A stretch of DNA of 64,000 nucleotides from Cellulomonas hominis (GTDB lineage Bacteria; Actinomycetota; Actinomycetes; Actinomycetales; Cellulomonadaceae). A model generated the notes under the pieces. That model was not told the DNA's origin. It made no database searches and saw only the letters and a list, made by a program, of their open reading frames with translations. Positions 20,259 to 29,315 of this stretch are shown here, one piece after another; positions within the stretch are counted from its first letter, which is position 1; each line of letters starts with the position of its first letter. The position numbers were made by a program, and so were the translations under genes. Location of the stretch: the NCBI RefSeq assembly GCF_014201095.1, contig NZ_JACHDN010000001.1, positions 1,364,001 to 1,428,000 on the forward strand, read 5' to 3'.

Positions 20259-21716
20259 ATGGCGCAGGCACACGGGGGGACGACGGGGCGGCACCCGTCG
20301 CACAACAAGGCGATCGGCCTGGCGGTCGCCGCGGCGGTCGGCGGCTTCCTGTTCGGGTTCGACTCGTCCGTCATCAACGGCGCGGTCGACGCGATCCAGG
20401 GGCAGTTCGACCTCGGGGCGACCCTGACCGGGTTCGCCGTCGCGGTGGCCCTGCTGGGCTGCGCGTTCGGCGCGTGGATCGGCGGCAAGCTCGCCGACCG
20501 GTGGGGCCGCACGAAGGTCATGGTGCTCGGCGCCGTGCTGTTCTTCGTGTCGTCGATCCTGTCGGCGATCGCCTTCAGCGTCTGGGACCTGATCATCTGG
20601 CGGATCATGGCCGGCATCGGCATCGGCATCGCGTCGGTGATCGCTCCGGCGTACATCGCGGAGATCGCCCCCGCGGCGCTGCGCGGCCGGCTCGGGTCGC
20701 TGCAGCAGCTCGCGATCACCATCGGCATCTTCGCCGCCCTGCTGTCGGACCAGCTGCTGCAGGAGGCCGCGGGCGGCGCGTCCGAGGAGCTGTGGCTGGG
20801 CTGGGAGGCCTGGCGCTGGATGTTCCTGGTGGCGGTGCTCCCGGCGGCCGTCTACGGCATCCTCGCGCTGCGGATCCCCGAATCCCCCCGCTACCTGGTC
20901 GCTCAGGGCCGGCGCGACGAGGCGGTCGCCGTCCTGGAGTCCGTGCTCGGTCCCGACGAGGACGCCCGCGAGCGCGTCGCGCAGATCGAGAAGACCATCG
21001 AGAAGGACAAGGCCCTCGAGGCGCAGGCGACGCTCCGCGGCCCCCGGTTCGGCCTCCTGCCCGTGGTCTGGGTCGGCATCCTGCTGTCGGTCTTCCAGCA
21101 GTTCGTCGGCATCAACGTGATCTTCTACTACTCGACGACGCTCTGGCAGGCCGTCGGGTTCGACGAGAGCCAGTCGTTCCTGGTCTCCACCATCACGTCG
21201 GTGACGAACGTGGCGGTGACGTTCATCGCGATCGCGCTCATCGACAAGGTGGGGCGGCGCCCGATCCTGCTGACCGGGTCCGTCGGCATGACGCTGTCGC
21301 TGGCCATCATGGCGATCGCGTTCACGCAGGCCTCCGGCTCGGGCGAGGACGTCTCGCTCCCGTCGCCGTGGGGGCCGGTGGCCCTGGTGGCTGCGAACGC
21401 GTTCGTCGTGTTCTTCGGGGCGTCCTGGGGCCCGCTGGTCTGGGTGCTGCTCGGCGAGATGTTCCCGAACCGGATCCGGGCCGCCGCGCTGGGCGTGGCC
21501 GCGGCCGCGCAGTGGATCGCGAACTTCCTCATCACCGTGACGTTCCCGCCGCTGCTGGACACCTTCGGCGCGACCGGGCCGTACCTGATGTACGCCGTGT
21601 TCGCGGCGCTGTCGTTCTTCTTCGTGCTGACCAAGGTGCCCGAGACCAAGGGCGTCCAGCTCGAGGACATGGAGGACCTGCCGCCCGCCCGCCGGCGCGA
21701 GGCGGGGCGCGCCTGA
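20259..21716 (+). CDS. MFS sugar porter (sugar-proton symporter)
   Basis: A 485-residue inner-membrane transporter of the sugar porter family with 12 predicted helices. Family signatures are clear: GGFLFGFDSSVINGA in helix 1, GGKLADRWGRTKVM between helices 2 and 3, RIMAGIGIGIASVIAPAYIAEI, IPESPRYLV before the central loop, QQFVGINVIFYYS in helix 7, and VPETKGVQLE at the C-terminus. The ATG at 20259 has GGAG upstream. Likely substrates are glucose, xylose or arabinose. A terminator hairpin follows at 21738. Confidence 0.93.
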   Translation: MAQAHGGTTGRHPSHNKAIGLAVAAAVGGFLFGFDSSVINGAVDAIQGQFDLGATLTGFAVAVALLGCAFGAWIGGKLADRWGRTKVMVLGAVLFFVSSILSAIAFSVWDLIIWRIMAGIGIGIASVIAPAYIAEIAPAALRGRLGSLQQLAITIGIFAALLSDQLLQEAAGGASEELWLGWEAWRWMFLVAVLPAAVYGILALRIPESPRYLVAQGRRDEAVAVLESVLGPDEDARERVAQIEKTIEKDKALEAQATLRGPRFGLLPVVWVGILLSVFQQFVGINVIFYYSTTLWQAVGFDESQSFLVSTITSVTNVAVTFIAIALIDKVGRRPILLTGSVGMTLSLAIMAIAFTQASGSGEDVSLPSPWGPVALVAANAFVVFFGASWGPLVWVLLGEMFPNRIRAAALGVAAAAQWIANFLITVTFPPLLDTFGATGPYLMYAVFAALSFFFVLTKVPETKGVQLEDMEDLPPARRREAGRA

Positions 21717-21737
21717 CGACCCCGGTTTGCTGCGGCA

Positions 21738-21770
21738 CGAGCCCCTCGCGGAAACTTCGCGGGGGGCTCG
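21738..21770 (+). terminator. Stem-loop terminator after the sugar porter gene
   Basis: Arms CGAGCCCCTCGCG (21738-21750) and CGCGGGGGGCTCG (21758-21770) pair over 13 bp with one T-G wobble around a 7-nt loop. There is no clear T-tract after it, as is usual for actinobacterial terminators. It separates the porter from the ABC ATPase gene. Confidence 0.7.
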
Positions 21771-21864
21771 GCCGTTGGGGACACCGGAGTCATCGCTCGA
21801 AGGGACGCACCGTGGGAACGCCGCACCAGCACGCAACCGGCACGCACCGGGCGGGGGTGGCCCG

Positions 21865-22623
21865 ATGACCGCCCTCGCCGCGCACGACGTCTGGGCCGGC
21901 TACGGCGGCGCGCCGGTGCTCGCGGGCGCGAGCCTGTCGGTGGAGCCCGGGCAGACCGTCGGCCTGATCGGCCGCTCCGGCGCCGGCAAGTCCACCCTCG
22001 TGCAGGTGCTGCTCGGCCGGCACAAGGCCACGCAGGGCCGCGCGACCTGGGGCGGCCGCCCCGTGGCGAAGCTGTCCCGCAAGGAGGCCAAGGCCTTCCG
22101 GTCCGTCGTCCGGGCCGTGCACCAGGACGGCATCGTCGGCGTCGACTCCCGCACGTCGGTGCAGAAGGTGCTCGCCGCGACCCTGAACGACGCGCGCAAG
22201 GCCGGCCGTGCCACCGGGCAGGAGCCCGCGGACGTGCTCGCCCGGGTCGGCCTGGCCCCGCGCTACCTCGACCGCACGCTGCACTCGCTGTCCGGGGGCG
22301 AGAAGCAGCGCCTCGCGCTCGCCGACGCCCTGGCCACGCGGCCCGAGGTGCTCGTGCTGGACGAGCCGGCCACCGCGCTGGACCCCGCGCTGCGCGAGCA
22401 GGTCGCGGACGAGCTCGTCGCGATCGCCGGCACCGGCGTCGGGCTGCTCGTCGTGTCGCACGACCTGCGCCTCGTGGACCGCCTGGCCGGGACCGTGCAC
22501 GTGCTCGCCGAGGGCCGGGTCGTCGAGTCCGGGACCGTCCGGACGCTGCTGTCCGACCCGCAGCACGAGGAGACCCGCGAGCTGGCGGAGGCGTTCCCGG
22601 AGGCGGTCGGCGCGTTCCGCTGA
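21865..22623 (+). CDS. Orphan ABC transporter ATPase (OppF/NikE-like)
   Basis: A 252-residue single nucleotide-binding domain: Walker A GRSGAGKST at about residue 36, signature LSGGEKQRLALADAL, Walker B VLVLDEPATALD and the switch histidine in VVSHD. It resembles ATPases of peptide or nickel importers. No permease or binding protein is adjacent, and the next gene is convergent, so its partner is encoded elsewhere or is lost. The ATG at 21865 is preferred because the domain starts within 12 residues. Confidence 0.85.
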   Translation: MTALAAHDVWAGYGGAPVLAGASLSVEPGQTVGLIGRSGAGKSTLVQVLLGRHKATQGRATWGGRPVAKLSRKEAKAFRSVVRAVHQDGIVGVDSRTSVQKVLAATLNDARKAGRATGQEPADVLARVGLAPRYLDRTLHSLSGGEKQRLALADALATRPEVLVLDEPATALDPALREQVADELVAIAGTGVGLLVVSHDLRLVDRLAGTVHVLAEGRVVESGTVRTLLSDPQHEETRELAEAFPEAVGAFR

Positions 22624-22636
22624 CGGCGGCCGGCGC

Positions 22637-24481
22637 TCACCGCGAGGCGAGCGTCAGCACCTCCTCCAGCCGGGCCGGCACCGACCGGGCCTCGCCGCGC
22701 ACCCCCGCGGCGGCGAGCGCCCGGCCGACGTCGGCGGCCCCGGCCCCGGCAACCCGCACGGCCCGCCCGGCCACCGTCACCGGCAGCCCCGCCGCGCTGA
22801 GCGCCCCGAACGCCGCCTGCCAGTCCGGCGTCGTCACCTCGACCGCCGTCGTCCCGTCCAGCACGTCTGCGAGCGTGCCCGCGGCCACGCGGCGACCGCG
22901 GGACATCAGCACGAGGGCGTCGCACTGCTCCGCCTCCTGCATGTAGTGCGTGGTCACCAGCACCGCGACGCCGGCCTCGGCCTGCTCGTGCACCGTGTCC
23001 CACAGCACCGCGCGGGCCAGCGGGTCGACGCCCGACGTCGGCTCGTCCAGGACCAGGAGCTCCGGGCCGTGCGACAGCGCGGCGGCGAACGCGAGCCGCC
23101 GCTGCAGGCCCAGGCTGAGCGAGCCCACCAGCCGGTCGCGCTGCGCCGCGAGGTCGGCCGGCGGCTCCGGGACGACGTCCAGGCCGTACGCCGCCGCGAC
23201 GAACGCCAGGTTCTCCGCGACGGTGAGGTCCGCGGCCAGGCCGAGGCCCTGCGGGACGTAGCCGATCCGCCGCCGGGTGTCGCGGGACGGCTCGCCACCG
23301 AGCACCCGGACCGTGCCCGTCGTCGGGGCGAGCAGGCCGAGGACCGTGCGGATGAGCGTGGTCTTGCCCGCACCGTTCGCGCCGAGCAGACCGAGCACCT
23401 GGCCGGGGCGGACGGTGAGGGAGACGTCGTCGACCGCGCGGAACGCGCCGAAGGCGGTGACGACGTGCGCGGCGTCGACGGCCGGGGCGGCCGGGGCCGC
23501 GGTCGCGGCGCGGTGCCGGGCCGGGGCGGGGACGGCAGGCTCCGGCTGCGTGACCGCGGTGCCGGCACCCCCGCGCCGCTCCACGGTCAGCGCGATCACG
23601 GCGTCCTCGAGGTCCGCGGGCGGCGCCCCCTCCCCCGGGGGCACGAGCGCGTGCACCGCACCCCCGCGCCGCCACTGCGCGAGCGCGGGCGCACCCGCAC
23701 CCGCGGCGACGACGGCGTGCTCGCGCGGGCCCCCCGTCGTCGTGCCGACCGCGCTCTCGGCGGGGATTGCACCGCCGCCACCGCCCGCGCCCACCCGGCG
23801 GACCGCGATCGAGCCCCGGACCTGCGGCGCCGCGGCGGCGGGGTCGCCGCGGTAGACCGCGACGCCGCGGTCCAGGACGAGGACCGTCGCGGCCCGCTCC
23901 GCCTCGTCCAGGTACGTCGTCGTCACGAGCACCGCCGAGCCGCCGGCCGCGGCGGCGGAGAGCAGGCGCCAGAGGTCCACGCGGCTCACCGGGTCGACCC
24001 CGGTGGACGGCTCGTCCAGCACGACGAGCTCCGGGTCCGGCAGCATCGCCAGGCAGAACCCGAGCTTCTGCCGCATGCCGCCGGACAGCTCGCGGCCCAG
24101 CCGGTGCGGCACGTCCGCCAGCCCGGCGGCGGCGAGCAGCCGGTCCGCGCGGTCGCGGGCGGTCGCGGGGTCGAGCCGGTAGGCGCCGGCGACGAGGTCG
24201 ACGTTCTCGGCGACGCTCAGGTCGCCCCACACCCCGGAGGTCGCGGGCAGGAACCCGGTGCGCCGCGGGTCGGCCCGCCGCACCTCGCCGGCGTCCGGCA
24301 GCTCCCGCCCGACGAGCAGACGCGCGAGCGTCGTCTTGCCGGCGCCGTCACCGCCGACGACGGCGGTGATCTCGCCGGCGGGCACCGGCAGCGTGACGTC
24401 GTCGAGCACCGCGTGCCCGCCGCGCCGGACCGTCACGCCCGTCACCCCCGCGACGCCCGCGGGCGCGGCCACGGCGGTCAC
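22637..24481 (-). CDS. Tandem ABC ATPase of an ABC-2 exporter
   Basis: 614 residues holding two complete nucleotide-binding domains in one chain. Domain 1 (about 1-220) has GGDGAGKTT, LSGGMRQKLGF and LVVLDEPSTGVDP. Domain 2 (about 330-560) has GANGAGKTT and LLVLDEPTSGVDP, but its signature reads LSLGLQRRLAF instead of LSGGQ, so one ATP site may be weakened. A Gly/Ala/Pro-rich linker joins them. GTG 24481 overlaps the stop of the permease gene (GTGA), giving coupled translation. Likely an exporter of drugs, lipids or polymers regulated by the divergent TetR protein. Confidence 0.9.
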   Translation of the reverse strand: MTAVAAPAGVAGVTGVTVRRGGHAVLDDVTLPVPAGEITAVVGGDGAGKTTLARLLVGRELPDAGEVRRADPRRTGFLPATSGVWGDLSVAENVDLVAGAYRLDPATARDRADRLLAAAGLADVPHRLGRELSGGMRQKLGFCLAMLPDPELVVLDEPSTGVDPVSRVDLWRLLSAAAAGGSAVLVTTTYLDEAERAATVLVLDRGVAVYRGDPAAAAPQVRGSIAVRRVGAGGGGGAIPAESAVGTTTGGPREHAVVAAGAGAPALAQWRRGGAVHALVPPGEGAPPADLEDAVIALTVERRGGAGTAVTQPEPAVPAPARHRAATAAPAAPAVDAAHVVTAFGAFRAVDDVSLTVRPGQVLGLLGANGAGKTTLIRTVLGLLAPTTGTVRVLGGEPSRDTRRRIGYVPQGLGLAADLTVAENLAFVAAAYGLDVVPEPPADLAAQRDRLVGSLSLGLQRRLAFAAALSHGPELLVLDEPTSGVDPLARAVLWDTVHEQAEAGVAVLVTTHYMQEAEQCDALVLMSRGRRVAAGTLADVLDGTTAVEVTTPDWQAAFGALSAAGLPVTVAGRAVRVAGAGAADVGRALAAAGVRGEARSVPARLEEVLTLASR

Positions 24482-25551
24482 CGCCCGGCCCCGACGGGCT
24501 CGGCGGAGGCGGAGGCCGCGCCCGCACCGCGCGGCCGGCGCGGCGTGATCGACGCCCGGAACCGCCACACCGCCGCGCCGAACACCAGCGCCGCCATCGC
24601 GGTGAGCACCACGATCGGCAGCCACAGGGAGTCGATCCCGGCGCCGCGGAGCATGAGGCCCTGGGACACCTGCGTGAAGTAGGTCAGCGGCAGGCAGTAC
24701 CCGATCCACCGGACGCCGAGCGGCATCGCGTCGAGCGGGAAGATGATCCCGGAGAGCAGGATCTGCGGCAGCAGCACGAGGATCGCCGCCTGGATCGCCT
24801 GGCCGGCGTTCTGCGACACCGTCGAGATGAACACGCCGATCCCGAGGACGACGAACAGGAAGATCGCCCCGGCCAGCACGAACAGCGCGACGTTCCCGGT
24901 GAACGGCACCCCGAAGATCACCATGCCCAGCACGGTCACGACGGCCATGTCGAGGGCGGCGAGCAGGAAGTACGGCGCGATCTTCCCGACGATGACGTCG
25001 ACCGGCCGCAGGGGCATCACCGCGAGCTGCTCCAGCGTCCCGGCCGCGCGCTCTTTCACCAGCCCGATGCTCGTGATGATCGTCCCGATGAACGTGAGGA
25101 TCAGACCGATCAGCGCGGGCACCATCACCCAGGACGTCTCGAGGTCGGGGTTGAACAGGATCTCGGGGTCGACCGCGTCGCCGAGCCGCGCGACGACCAC
25201 GTTGGCGGCCTGCGCAGCGAACAGGTTGGTGCCGTCGATCAGCACCTCCGGCGTCCCGGAGTCCCCCGTCACGACGGCGATGTCGTAGCGGTTGGCGGCG
25301 AGGGCGTCGACCGCGTCGGCCCGGTCCTCGCCGGGACGCACGTCCCGCACGTCGAGCGTCTCCCCCGCGGGGGACGCCGTGATCGCGTCGGCGGCCTGCT
25401 GCGCCCCCGGGCCGACGACCAGCGTGGTCAGGCTGTCGACGGTGAAGTTCGCGGCGAACCCGAAGATCGTCAGCAGCAGCAGCGGCAGGACCACGAGCAT
25501 CGCGACCGTCCGGTGGTCGCGGCGGAGCTCCCGGAACTCCTTGAGGATCAT
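24478..25551 (-). CDS. ABC-2 type permease of the exporter (YhhJ-like)
   Basis: A 357-residue membrane protein: MILKEFRELRRDHRTVAMLVVLPLLLLTIFG gives the first helix with its basic flank, then a large extracellular loop (about residues 45-170), then five helices including ERAAGTLEQLAVMPLRPVDVIVGK, the conserved ABC-2 motif. ATG 25551 is chosen; GTG 25560 is also possible. Forms an operon with the tandem ATPase. A perfect palindrome in its promoter (25624-25646) is probably the TetR operator. Confidence 0.9.
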   Translation of the reverse strand: MILKEFRELRRDHRTVAMLVVLPLLLLTIFGFAANFTVDSLTTLVVGPGAQQAADAITASPAGETLDVRDVRPGEDRADAVDALAANRYDIAVVTGDSGTPEVLIDGTNLFAAQAANVVVARLGDAVDPEILFNPDLETSWVMVPALIGLILTFIGTIITSIGLVKERAAGTLEQLAVMPLRPVDVIVGKIAPYFLLAALDMAVVTVLGMVIFGVPFTGNVALFVLAGAIFLFVVLGIGVFISTVSQNAGQAIQAAILVLLPQILLSGIIFPLDAMPLGVRWIGYCLPLTYFTQVSQGLMLRGAGIDSLWLPIVVLTAMAALVFGAAVWRFRASITPRRPRGAGAASASAEPVGAGR

Positions 25552-25623
25552 CGCGCGCACGGCTCGCCTCCCGGCGTCCCGGGGCGCCCTCCGCGGCGCC
25601 CGAACGGCACCACCGTACACCCG

Positions 25624-25646
25624 AACCGGAACCTCCGCTTCCGGTT
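25624..25646. promoter_or_regulatory. TetR-type operator palindrome
   Basis: AACCGGAA (25624-25631) and TTCCGGTT (25639-25646) form a perfect inverted repeat with a 7-bp spacer, lying between the exporter operon (-) and the tetR gene (+). Size and position fit a TetR-family operator controlling both. Confidence 0.7.
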
Positions 25647-25668
25647 ATTTCGGGTTAGGGTGACCGGC

Positions 25669-26295
25669 GTGAGGGCGGACGCGGCACGGAACCGGCAGCG
25701 GGTCCTCGATGCCGCCCGGGCCCTCTACACGACCCGGGGTCTCGACGAGCCGATGGAGCAGATCGCCCGCGCGGCCGGCGTCGGGGTCGGCACCGTGTAC
25801 CGGCACTTCCCCGACCGGGCCGCGCTGGTCCGGGCCGTGATCGCGGACCGGCTCGCGCACGTCGGCCGGCTCGTCGCCGCCGCCGGCACCGCGCTCGACG
25901 GGCCGGACCCGCGCGCGGCGTGGGAGGGCTTCCTCGACGGGATCCTCGAGTCCGGGCTGCCGATGCTGCTGCCCGCGCTGGCGCCCCGCGCCCGGGACGC
26001 CGACGTGTTCACCCCCGACCTGGTGGACGAGCGGGCGCGGACGGCCGCCGCGGCCGCGGGCGTGGTCGGCGCGGCGCAGGACCGCGGGCTGATCCGCGCG
26101 GACGTCGGGGTGCCGGAGATCCTGCTCATGTTCGCCGCCGCGCTGCGCCCGCTGCCCGGCCTGCCGGACGAGCTGAACGCCGCCCTTCTGGAGCGCCGCG
26201 CCCCGCTGCTGCGGGCGGCCCTCCGCCCCGGGGGCGACCCGCTGCCGGGCCGCCCCGTCGAGGTCGCGGACCTGCTCACGACGCTCGCCCCCTGA
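25669..26295 (+). CDS. TetR-family repressor of the ABC-2 exporter
   Basis: A 208-residue regulator. The N-terminal DNA-binding domain reads RQRVLDAARALYTTRGLDEPMEQIARAAGVGVGTVYRHFPDRAALV, the standard TetR helix-turn-helix; the C-terminal 150 residues are a variable helical ligand domain. The start may be GTG 25660 or 25669. It is divergent from the exporter across a perfect palindrome and so most likely represses both itself and the exporter until a transported compound binds. Confidence 0.9.
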   Translation: MRADAARNRQRVLDAARALYTTRGLDEPMEQIARAAGVGVGTVYRHFPDRAALVRAVIADRLAHVGRLVAAAGTALDGPDPRAAWEGFLDGILESGLPMLLPALAPRARDADVFTPDLVDERARTAAAAAGVVGAAQDRGLIRADVGVPEILLMFAAALRPLPGLPDELNAALLERRAPLLRAALRPGGDPLPGRPVEVADLLTTLAP

Positions 26296-26315
26296 CCCAC
26301 CCCGCCCGACCCGTC

Positions 26316-26352
<37 letters not shown>

Positions 26353-26357
26353 AGATC

Positions 26358-26401
26358 GCAGCAGCTGCGGGCTTCGAGCCGCGGAACCCCGCAGCTGCTG
26401 C
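26358..26401. terminator. Long hairpin between convergent genes
   Basis: GCAGCAGCTGCGGG (26358-26371) and its exact complement CCCGCAGCTGCTGC (26388-26401) enclose a 16-nt loop. The position between two converging transcription units fits a bidirectional terminator. There is no T-tract. Confidence 0.6.
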
Positions 26402-26423
26402 AACCTCGACGCGGAGCAGGGCC

Positions 26424-26495
26424 GGGCGGGTGGCCAGGTGGGCGGGTGGGCGGGCGGGTGGCCGGGCGGGTGGCCGGCCGGGCGGGCGGGCGGTG
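26424..26495 (+). repeat. G-rich tract with G-quadruplex potential
   Basis: A run of GGGCGGG/GGGT units fills the last 70 bp before the SDR stop codon. It includes five consecutive G-triplets with single-base loops at 26440-26458, a canonical quadruplex motif on the plus strand. Non-coding. Confidence 0.7.
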
Positions 26496-27251
26496 TCAGC
26501 GGGCCAGCCAGCCGCCGTCGACCGCGAGGACCTGGCCGTGGACGTAGGCGGCGGCGGGGGATGCCAGGAACGTCACCACGTGGCCGATGTCCTCGGGCGT
26601 GCCCCAGCGGCCCGCCGGGATGCGGACCGAGAGCTGCTCGAGCCGCACCGGGTCCGCGAGCAGCGCCGCGTTCATGTCCGTGGCCATGTACCCCGGCGCG
26701 ACGGCGTTCACCCGCACCCCGCGCCCGGCCCACTCGTTGCACAGCGCCTTGGTGAGCTGCGCGACCGCGCCCTTGGACGCCGCGTACGCCGGGACGGTGA
26801 AGCCGCCCTGGAACGACAGCAGCGACGCGAGGTTGACGATGCTGCCGGCGCCCCGCTCCAGCATCGGCCGGCCGAAGGTCTGGCAGAGCTGGAACACCGC
26901 GCGCAGGTTGACCTGCAGCACGGCGTCCCAGTCGGCGAGCGGGAAGTCGGCGGCGGGGTGCCGCGCCTGCGTCCCGGCGTTGTTCACCAGGACGTCGACC
27001 GTGTGCGCCTCGAGGACCCGGCGCGCGGCCGGCTCGACGCCGTCCGGGTCGGCGAGGTCCAGCCGCTCGAACGCGACCCGGCGCCCGCGCTCCCGGGCGT
27101 ACGCCACCAGGTCGTCCGGCACGCCGGCCCGCCCGAGCACGACGACGTCGGCCCCCGCGTCGAGCAGGGCCCGTGAGATGCCGAGCCCGAGGCCGCGGCC
27201 GCCGCCGGTGACGGCGGCGGTGCTGCCGGTGAGGTCGAAGGGGGAGGTCAT
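26496..27251 (-). CDS. kduD: SDR oxidoreductase, probable 2-keto-3-deoxygluconate dehydrogenase (KduD)
   Basis: A 251-residue short-chain dehydrogenase. It shows the cofactor loop TGGGRGLGLGIS, NNAG, a catalytic serine in NLASL, and YAASK with the active-site Tyr and Lys, ending VHGQVLAVDGGW. In this cluster, with kduI present, the likely reaction is NAD(P)H-dependent interconversion of 2,5-diketo-3-deoxygluconate and 2-keto-3-deoxygluconate. SDR sequences alone do not fix the substrate. Last gene of the operon, overlapping the previous stop by 4 bp (ATGA). Confidence 0.8.
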   Translation of the reverse strand: MTSPFDLTGSTAAVTGGGRGLGLGISRALLDAGADVVVLGRAGVPDDLVAYARERGRRVAFERLDLADPDGVEPAARRVLEAHTVDVLVNNAGTQARHPAADFPLADWDAVLQVNLRAVFQLCQTFGRPMLERGAGSIVNLASLLSFQGGFTVPAYAASKGAVAQLTKALCNEWAGRGVRVNAVAPGYMATDMNAALLADPVRLEQLSVRIPAGRWGTPEDIGHVVTFLASPAAAYVHGQVLAVDGGWLAR

Positions 27252-28291
27252 GCGTCGGCCTTTCCGTCGAGGGGGGTGGTGAGGACCTTGAGGCAGCCGG
27301 TGCCCGCGGCGGCCGCCTCGACCGCCGCGGCGGCGTCGGTCAGCGCGAACGCGCGGGTCGGGAACCGGTCGAGCCCGAGCGCGCCGGACGCGAGCAGCTC
27401 GATCGCCCGGTCCACGTCCTCGGTGGTGTAGACGCGGACGCCCAGCAGCGTCTGCTCCTTGAAGCACACGTCCCGGAGGTCGATCGGCGCGGGCTGCTTG
27501 TGCACGCCGACGACGACGATCCGGCCGAGCACCCGCGTTGCGGTGGTGAGCTCCGGCGCGACCGCGGGGTGGCCGGCCGAGTCGAACACGACATCCGCGC
27601 CCTCCCCGCCCGTGACGTCCCGGACCGACCCCGTGAGCGTGCCGCCCTCCGGGACGACGTCCAGGCCGAGGTCCGCGGCCACCGACCGCCGCCAGGCGCT
27701 CGGCTCAGCGAGGACCACCCGGGCCGCGCCGGCGTGCCGGGCGACCAGGGCGGTGAGGATCCCGATCGGCCCCGCGCCGAGCACGCCGACCGTGTCCCCC
27801 GGCACCAGCCCGGACAGCGCGACGGCGTGCACCGCGACGGCCAGCGGCTCGGCGAGCGCGGCGGTCCGCGCGTCCACGGTGGCCGGCACCGGGTGCAGCA
27901 CCTCGGGCGGCAGCGCGACGTAGTCCGCCATCGCCCCCGGGGTGTCGATGCCGTACAGCCCGAGCTCCCGGCACACGTGCGGGCTCCCCGACGCGCACGC
28001 CCGGCAGGTCCCGCAGGAGATCAGCGGCCGGGCGACGACGAGCTCCCCGACGCCGGGCCCGGACGCGCCGGCCCGCTCGACCCAGCCGGACAGCTCGTGC
28101 CCGGGGACCAGCCCGTGCCGCGCGCGGGGGTGCGCACCGTGCACGATCGCCAGGTCCGTGCCGCAGATGCCGTTGTAGGCCACGCGCACCAGCGCCCAGC
28201 CGTCGGGGACCTCCGGCAGCGGCACCTCCCGCACCTCGACCGCGTCCGGGCCGGTCCAGACCACGGCGGACATGGTGGCCGCGGCGCTCAC
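27248..28291 (-). CDS. Zinc-dependent medium-chain dehydrogenase
   Basis: 347 residues of the sorbitol/threonine dehydrogenase type. The catalytic zinc ligands are in YNGICGTDLAIVHG and GLVPGHELSGWVE. CGTCRACASGSPHVC supplies the four structural-zinc cysteines, and GVLGAGPIGILTALVARH binds NAD(P). GTG 28291 overlaps the preceding stop (GTGA); ATG 28273 is an alternative start. As part of the keto-deoxyuronate operon it probably oxidises a sugar acid or alcohol intermediate such as an aldonate. The exact substrate is not determinable. Confidence 0.88.
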   Translation of the reverse strand: MSAAATMSAVVWTGPDAVEVREVPLPEVPDGWALVRVAYNGICGTDLAIVHGAHPRARHGLVPGHELSGWVERAGASGPGVGELVVARPLISCGTCRACASGSPHVCRELGLYGIDTPGAMADYVALPPEVLHPVPATVDARTAALAEPLAVAVHAVALSGLVPGDTVGVLGAGPIGILTALVARHAGAARVVLAEPSAWRRSVAADLGLDVVPEGGTLTGSVRDVTGGEGADVVFDSAGHPAVAPELTTATRVLGRIVVVGVHKQPAPIDLRDVCFKEQTLLGVRVYTTEDVDRAIELLASGALGLDRFPTRAFALTDAAAAVEAAAAGTGCLKVLTTPLDGKADA

Positions 28292-29280
28292 GACGCCACC
28301 GCCAGGACCGCCGGGTTGACCACGTTCGCCGGCCGGAGCCCCGCGCACACGTCGAGCACGTTCTGCATGGTCCGGCGCTTGAGCTCGCCGTACGACTCCT
28401 CGGTGTACCAGGCGAGGTGCGGGGTGAGCACGACCTGGTCCATCGCGGTCAGCGGGTGGTCGACGGGCACCGGCTCGGCCTCGTGCACGTCGATGCCCGC
28501 GCCGGCGATCCGCCCCTCCCGCAGCGCGGCCACGAGCGCCGCGGTGTCGACCACGCCCCCGCGGCTGGTGTTCACCAGGATCGCGTCCCGCCGCATCCGG
28601 GAGAGCGCCGCGCCGTCCACGAGGTGGTGGGTGGCGTCGTCGAGCGGCACGTGCAGGCTGAGCACCTGCGACCGCTCCAGCAGCTCGTCCAGGGTCACGG
28701 CACGCACGCCGTGGTACGTCGACCCGGGGGTGGCCCGCACGTCGTGCCCGATCACCTCGTAGCCGAGGCCGGCGGCCTTGCGGGCCGTCTCCGTGCCGAT
28801 CAGCCCCAGCCCGAGCACGCCGAACGTCCGGCCGCGCACCTGGTGCACCGGACGCACGGCCGGCAGCTCGAACCGCCCGGCGCGCAGGCCGCGGTCGAGT
28901 CGCGGGATCGCGCGGGCCACGGACAGCGTGAGGGCGATCGCGTGGTCCGAGACCGCCTCGGTGCCGTAGTCCGGCACGTTGCACACGGCGACGCCCCGGG
29001 CGGTCGCGGCGTCCACGTCCACGGAGTCGACCCCCACGCCGTAGCGGCCGATCGCGCGCAGCCGCGGCAGCGCGTCCAGCACCTCGGCGGTGATCTGCGC
29101 GTACTGCACGAGGATCGCGTCGGCGTCGGCGCACGCGGCGACGACCTCGTCGGCGGTGCGGCACTGCGCCACGCGGAACGTCGCCCCGGCGGCCGCGGCG
29201 GCGGCCTGCTCCTCGGCGAAGGCGTCGTGGTCGCACTCGGTCACCACGACGTGCGTGGCCCCGGCGGTGCGGTCGGTCAT
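28288..29280 (-). CDS. D-2-hydroxyacid dehydrogenase (C-terminal-binding-protein-like)
   Basis: A 330-residue NAD-dependent dehydrogenase. GRTFGVLGLGLIGTETARKA is the Rossmann loop. The catalytic arginine is in LVNTSRGGVVD, the glutamate in AGIDVHEAEP, and the histidine in LTPHLAW. RYGVGVDSVDVDAATARGV is the family signature in the substrate domain. It reduces 2-keto acids or oxidises D-2-hydroxyacids; in this operon it may recycle hydroxypyruvate- or tagaturonate-like side products (inference). Starts 35 bp after the iclR gene. Confidence 0.9.
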   Translation of the reverse strand: MTDRTAGATHVVVTECDHDAFAEEQAAAAAAGATFRVAQCRTADEVVAACADADAILVQYAQITAEVLDALPRLRAIGRYGVGVDSVDVDAATARGVAVCNVPDYGTEAVSDHAIALTLSVARAIPRLDRGLRAGRFELPAVRPVHQVRGRTFGVLGLGLIGTETARKAAGLGYEVIGHDVRATPGSTYHGVRAVTLDELLERSQVLSLHVPLDDATHHLVDGAALSRMRRDAILVNTSRGGVVDTAALVAALREGRIAGAGIDVHEAEPVPVDHPLTAMDQVVLTPHLAWYTEESYGELKRRTMQNVLDVCAGLRPANVVNPAVLAVAS

Positions 29281-29315
29281 GAGGTTCCCTCCTGCGACCG
29301 CACCGGCGGGTGCGG

